Assembly (NCBI GenBank): GCA_004151065.3
Contig: NWUY0300014759.1
Coordinates: 33,925 to 57,711 of the forward strand
DNA: 23,787 nt
Reading direction: 5' to 3'
Source of the DNA: Larix sibirica
Lineage: Eukaryota; Streptophyta; Pinopsida; Pinales; Pinaceae
The notes under the pieces were generated by a model. The model did not search any database and had not been told where the DNA came from. It saw only the letters and a list, made by a program, of their open reading frames with translations. Positions 19,110-23,787 of the stretch are shown piece after piece (the stretch's first letter is position 1; each line of letters begins with the position of its first letter). Position numbers and translations under genes: made by a program.

Positions 19110-19573
19110 AAACTATGGCTTAAAAATCCCCTAAAATAAATCAAAAAAAGGGTGATCAAAAACCCTAGTTTTGTATTCATAAATAAAAATGATACCCCCA
19201 ACCAATAGCTTTAGCTATGTTGCTAAAAATTCCTAAAATAAAAATCAACAAAGAATCTCTAAAGTTGAGTGCATCAATTTATGTTCAAGATCTCCCAAAA
19301 AGGTGCAATGCACAACCTCAGACAAAGCATATCTTCCAACCAACAATAGCACCAAGAAAAACAGCCCCAAAGCTCCTTGATTTAGTTATTCTTTTGTATA
19401 CCAAATTCTAATCACAAAATATACCAGCATGAACAACCAAGAAGAAAACCTTAACCAACAATGAAATAGGTAGGGAAAGATTCACACTCTCTCTAATACC
19501 ATCTGGAGATCACATGAGGACAAAGGGATTAAATGGAACCAAACAACCACCCAAAACCTACAAAAGTAAAGGA
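19110..19573. other. AT-rich stretch without recognisable gene
   Basis: This is the right flank of the copia insertion. A 64-codon plus frame (19217-19411) has no recognisable motif and is probably chance. I see no repeat or RNA gene here. Confidence 0.4.
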
Positions 19574-19992
19574 GAAAATGGTACTAAACAAGTGCGCTAG
19601 AGCTATCCAAAAGATGTGCTAGACAGAGAAAAACACAGACATTGAACAAAAGAACGCCAAAGATATAGTGCCCATAAGCTTAATTACTTGTATAAAAGAA
19701 TGATGCCCATACGCTAAAGAATAATCATAAGATTAGATGATCACATGATCGCACAAGATGATATTACAAGTGAGGTTTGAGTTGTGTATTAAAGTAGTGG
19801 AGAAACAACACTAAACAAGTGCACTAGAGTAGTCCAAATGATGCACTAGAAAGAAAAACACAAAATATAGAACAAGAGAACACCAAAGATATAGTGCTCG
19901 TAAGCTTAATTACTTGTATGAAAGGGTGATGCCCATAGGATAAAGAATGATCACATGATCACAGGAGATGATATTACAAATGAGGTTTAAGA
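19574..19992 (+). repeat. Two-copy tandem repeat, ~220-bp unit
   Basis: Unit 1 (about 19574-19782) and unit 2 (about 19801-19992) share ACTAAACAAGTGC-CTAGAG, ACACCAAAGATATAGTGC, TAAGCTTAATTACTTGTAT, TGATGCCCATA and GATGATATTACAA-TGAGGTTT. The period is 227 bp at the start and 210 bp at the end, because unit 1 has an extra ~17 bp near 19727. Identity is moderate by eye. It is non-coding and its origin is not recognised. Confidence 0.8.
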
Positions 19993-20180
19993 CATTTTTT
20001 TATACACAATTCAAGTAAGGAATCCTTCCAACAAGTGTTATGGGCCCACACAGGTAGAGCACACTCCCCAAGAGGGTTATCAAGTCTACATATCAAAGTT
20101 GATTAGGTCGACCTTAACCATAACCTAGAATTACAATAAATGATGTCCTTTGCCAAAATTAATGCTTAGCAAAATGCATT
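19993..20180. other. Spacer without recognisable feature
   Basis: This is AT-rich sequence between the tandem repeat and LINE E. No gene is seen. The 3' end of LINE E would be expected here, but no hairpin or TTATC tail is present. Confidence 0.4.
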
Positions 20181-21760
20181 AATGCCACAGTATGAGATGG
20201 TCATGGCCACATCTGAAGATTATACCATTCTCAACAACAACCAATGTTTGCATGTGTATGATGGTTGGACGATAAAGCCATCCCTTAGCTCAAGAAAGTG
20301 TTCAGCATATACGGCCATTTTCAAGCCAAGACCTTTCAGGCGTGAACCAGGTGACCTGGGAATACAATCTATAAATGTCCTCTGAAAAGGCTTGGTTCAA
20401 TCCCTACTTGGATGGAAGAAGGTGACTTAGCACATCTTGTGAGTACTTAAAAGGGAAAAGATGATTTGAAGAGATGGCCACTAACTAAAGTAACCAAGGG
20501 ACCTTTGAACACCAACATCAAACACACCCTCAAGGTTTGGCCAAGGCAATGGCCTCTAGGGAACAAAGTGCTAAGTAGGGATACTAATCCCACCCAAAGT
20601 CCGAGTCCCTGAAAGTCTTGAATTTGTTAAGGAACAAGACAAGTCAAAAAATGGTCTCAAGGCGAAGAGACTATGCCCTAAACTCTGCCTAAACAATGTG
20701 TTGGGGGACCATCCGCTTGCATCAGATGCTATGCCTAAGAAGAAAGGTCCAGACTCCAAACTCTCTTGACTTAGCCAAATCAGCATGAAGCATACTAGAT
20801 CTCCAGATCTTTGAACAATAGAGGATCAAGGGCCTAAAGATCATGTCCAACAAGTGCATCTTGGACAAGATATCCTGGAAATGGTTATGGAAACACTGTC
20901 CCTCAAAAAGTGCAAGGGAGTTGTATCCCTTGCTGAGTCGAGGCTAGAGAGCATATCATATGCTAAAACAAGGTTCCAGTAACTGAACCACCAAATATGT
21001 GTAAATTGTACTGATCGCAGTTCTTCTTCCCAAAAGAAAAACCATACAATCAGCCAGAGCACTCTTCGACACATTGTAGATCATAACCTTGATTTTACCC
21101 AAGTCAACTATCAACTATTGGAGGTCCCAGAAGTTGGACAAAGCATTGATATGTCTCTGGGGGTCCTCAAGAGATGAAGCCAAAGAGATTAAATCATCAA
21201 AAAAAGAAGCAGAGATATCAACACATAGTGTAAAAGACAGCCATCGCCATCCCAAATATTCTCCCCAAAAAAAGACTCCTGCTCATTAATGTAAATACCA
21301 AAACCGGTTGAGGAGAGAGGACATCCCTGCTTGACCCAATGGTGCTTCGGATGAAATCCAAGAGGTCCTCGATTGTATGGAGGTGACCAAGAACCAATTC
21401 ATAGAGTCTCATGATGGCAATCAGGAGACCTCTTTCAATGCCATGTTGAACACTTTTTGAAAGTCCACGAAGTAGCAAAATACTTTGGAAGAGCTATGAC
21501 GAGCCACCTCAATAATGGCTCTGGCTGTGAAAATGTGGTCAATATTCTTGAACTTCAGGCGAAATCCTGCACATCCACTTGCCCTAAGATGCCTGCTCTA
21601 GAGCTCATCTAAAAGCCATAAGTGAAGAACTATAGCTTAGAGCTTGGACAAGGTGTGTCCAATCATAATGGTTCTGCAGTTATTAGAATATGAGCTAGCC
21701 TCTAATTTAAGGATCAGGTGGATGAATAATTCCTGCTTTGCTAATGAACCTTCCATCACA
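20180..21760 (-). mobile_element. LINE E fragment, divergent and heavily decayed
   Basis: This minus-strand LINE is related to A-D but more diverged. In element order I can read CRTIMIGHTLSKL (about 21680), CAGFR and DHIFTARAIIE-ARHSSSKVF (about 21500-21570), YFVDFQK, and DFIRSTIG (about 21350). These are followed by an FDDLISLASSLEDPQRHINALSNFWDLQ block (about 21130-21200), in which the catalytic aspartate pair is kept as FFDD. GKIKVMIYNVSK and IYTYLVVQ come next. Further on it reaches the LRDG-I/V-P-YT-HW block near 20210-20260, but the zinc motif is not recognisable. Stops and frame changes are frequent. Both ends are truncated, with no 3' tail. Confidence 0.75.
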
Positions 21761-23028
21761 ATTGCTAAGAATTAACTTTAGAATCACCTACAATTCATGA
21801 AAATGTCTTCTATGGAATGACAATAAAGTGAGCATACTTCAAATGATCAAATCAACTACCATATAAATGCCAACGTAGAAATATGATGTTTGTAAAAAAT
21901 TTAGGAGTAGGGTTATATTGTACTTGAAAGCTTGGAAAATAAGATGTCGAACAAGAAATTTCTAATTGCCCTTTTCAAATTACTCCAAAACTATAGTGTC
22001 TCTATGAACAAACATTGAATTCTGTACTTTATATTGTTCAAAGGCTAAAGGATCAAACTTTAATAACAATAATACAAGATAAGAATCATATGATTATGGA
22101 ATAAGATGAGCATGCAGACACCAATGGCAGGCACGTATATGGCCAGTTAGAAAAGTTTAGTTAAAGTTCTAAGTGCCTTGAAGAAGATTTAGCCCGACAG
22201 CATTCTTACAGGCATTGCCTTATTTCGTAATCCTCACAAATATATTCTAGGCTGTGTTGTCTTGACTCTTGATGGAGTGCAGCTAACAGCAGGCCAAATA
22301 AAGTGCAGTGCTCCATTCCTAATGCTTGAATCGAAATAGTAAATTGGTCTATAGAGTGTTAGTTTTTACTTGGATTCACCATGTAAGCATGCAGCACTTA
22401 TAAGGGATCTTAAAGATTTAGCATACAGGGCTGCTACAAGTATTATGAATTGGTCAGTGGCACATTTTTCCTTGTGACCTTTGCAGGGGCATATATAAAA
22501 GCATGACAAAGTTAGCTAAATAAAATGAAGTAATTGCAATGGATTGACTTACTTAACTTGAAAACATGTGGAAGATATGGAAATATCCTACAGCTAGTGA
22601 ATAACAATTCAAAGATTCTCAGGACTCTCAGTTTTTCTGCAATAGATATGAGAAAACAAATTTAAATAAACTGATATGAATTTGCCAACGCTTGCAGTTT
22701 CACACTGCATTCTGTTAAGAGACTCTGGTTAAGGTAATTTTGATCAGATACAATAGACTAAGATAGTCTTTGAGAAGAATGTCTTGGGGTGTGCCATCAT
22801 TTCACTCTCTTCGTTGTAAGCTTTCCAATATAATATAAACCTCACTAACATTTAAAGGGAGGAAATATATGAGCATTGAAGATTTATTTTGTGTACATTT
22901 CAAATAGCAGTCTGTCGAGAAAATCTATTGACAATAAAAGTCAACTAGAATTGATTAACTTCTACAGATTTAACATCTCAAAATAGCTCGAAATTTACTT
23001 TTAGATATTAAAACTGCCTACATGTTGC
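21761..23028. other. AT-rich stretch without recognisable gene
   Basis: I see no coding region, RNA gene, LTR or known element. The base composition and lack of transposon words differ from the rest of the window. It may be ordinary low-copy intergenic or intronic sequence. Confidence 0.4.
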
Positions 23029-23234
23029 AAGTTCCATTTTCAATAGCCCCAACTTGTTATAAGCAGAAGTCAAAACCAGGCCAGTTGCAATTAGAATCCC
23101 ATGCCGTTCATCTTCTCCTTTTCTCCTACCAAGTTCCACTTTCAATATCCCCAAGTTTGTTGTCAGGCAGAAGTCAAAACCAGGCCAGCTAAAATTAGAT
23201 TCCCATGCCATGCATCTTCTCATCTTCCACTACC
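23029..23234. repeat. Two-copy tandem duplication, 102-bp unit
   Basis: Unit 1 is 23029-23130 and unit 2 is 23131-23234. Shared words are AAGTTCCA-TTTCAATA, GCAGAAGTCAAAACCAGG, ATTAGA-TCCCATGCC and CATCTTCTC. They differ at roughly one base in seven with small indels. A 71-codon minus-strand frame spans both units (23008-23223) and its protein repeats accordingly. I see no sign that it is a gene. Confidence 0.85.
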
Positions 23235-23360
23235 AAGAATCTAATTTAATCGCACCAAAAAGGAACGGCTGACAAGTAAATAGTAAGTAACTCTGGATTG
23301 TGGAAAACGGGAATTTAAATTTTGCACTTGTTAAGTTATTAATGATTATGTTGAAATATT

Positions 23361-23639
23361 TTATTTTGATTTGCTAAGACCTGTAACCAGTGTGAGATGC
23401 TTCTTACCCTTGACTGACAGCAACTTCTTTTTGTTGTAAAAGTGCTTCAGGAAACAAAACCCAAAGGGAGGGGTATCTATTATGCCAAAATCCCTTGGAC
23501 TTGCACCCCGCCTCATCCCTTTGAAACTCATGTCATATAGGACGGGCAGAACATAGAAAGAAGGCTGTGTTGACAGAAATGTGACCGGGTGATCTGTTTC
23601 TCGTTCAATTCCATTCGCGTTTCCTATTTCTGGAAACAT
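23361..23639 (-). CDS. Doubtful 92-codon ORF, possible exon of an unseen gene
   Basis: This open frame on the minus strand starts ATGTTTCCAGAAATAGG. The predicted protein is basic at its end (KHFYNKKKLLSVKGKKH) and contains PPFGFCFLKHF. I do not recognise it: there is no domain, signal peptide or membrane segment. Local composition is richer in G+C than the AT-rich stretch to its left, and the area has no transposon words. A fair splice-donor-like site (AAGG|GTAAGA, near 23405) lies late in the frame. Upstream, at the window edge (23734-23787), another minus frame reads TPARLRRVANMSG then stop, which may be the end of a separate exon. This may equally be a UTR or chance. Low confidence. Confidence 0.2.
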   Translation of the reverse strand: MFPEIGNANGIERETDHPVTFLSTQPSFYVLPVLYDMSFKGMRRGASPRDFGIIDTPPFGFCFLKHFYNKKKLLSVKGKKHLTLVTGLSKSK

Positions 23640-23787
23640 AGCTCTGGTGGGTGACTTAACACCTTCTCAACATCATCAGTGAGCCTCTGACCCAGTGGCA
23701 CTGACGGCAACAATGAAAATAGTGCTGAGCTGCTTATCCAGACATGTTAGCAACACGCCTTAATCGTGCTGGGGTAACAGAATCTTC

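Noticed and set aside
1-23787. CRISPR array, operon, rRNA or bacterial features
   Set aside because: No regular short repeats with unique spacers, no ribosome-binding sites before long ORFs and no rRNA words. All context is plant nuclear repeats.

Overview
The window looks like an intergenic, transposon-filled stretch of a large-genome land plant. The evidence is a Ty1/copia element with a plant-type primer-binding site, several plant-type LINE reverse transcriptases with a C-terminal zf-RVT zinc motif, a small hAT-like MITE, AT-rich spacer and no intact host gene. A gymnosperm is plausible but nothing here proves it. Single N bases at 1594, 10487 and 14631 look like contig joins in a draft scaffold.

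Layout. 1-2400 holds degenerate motif repeats and probable LTR-retroelement debris. 2400-3500 is AT-rich and uncharacterised. 3503-19109 can be read as one old copia element on the + strand: 5' LTR (3503-4242), PBS, decayed gag with a CCHC knuckle (to about 5242), then the end of RT plus RNase H (9346-9945, repeated at 13490-14089), the pol C-terminus (16767-16985) and a 3' LTR (16980-19109). Four related LINE insertions sit in it: A (minus, 5243-~7300), C (minus, 7325-9345), B (plus, 14090-16766) and D (plus, 17461-18790, inside the 3' LTR). LINE B is itself interrupted by a 238-bp hAT-like MITE with an 8-bp target duplication. Protease, integrase and most of RT of the copia element are missing.

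A 4,144-bp block (6344-10486) is repeated at 10488-14630. The copies are almost identical except for the first ~360 bp, which differ like two LINE copies. Both end at the same base of the MITE, next to an N. Removing one copy gives a coherent nested element, so a scaffolding artefact is more likely than a real tandem duplication.

Right of the copia element are a two-copy ~220-bp tandem repeat (19574-19992), a fifth and more divergent LINE fragment E (minus, ~20180-21760), and about 2 kb of AT-rich sequence with a 102-bp tandem duplication and one doubtful 92-codon ORF near the right edge.

Every protein-coding remnant I can recognise belongs to a transposable element and is broken. The most distinctive signal is the 3' end shared by LINEs B, C and D: a short hairpin, exactly 20 bp of conserved spacer, then a (TTATC)n tail instead of poly(A).
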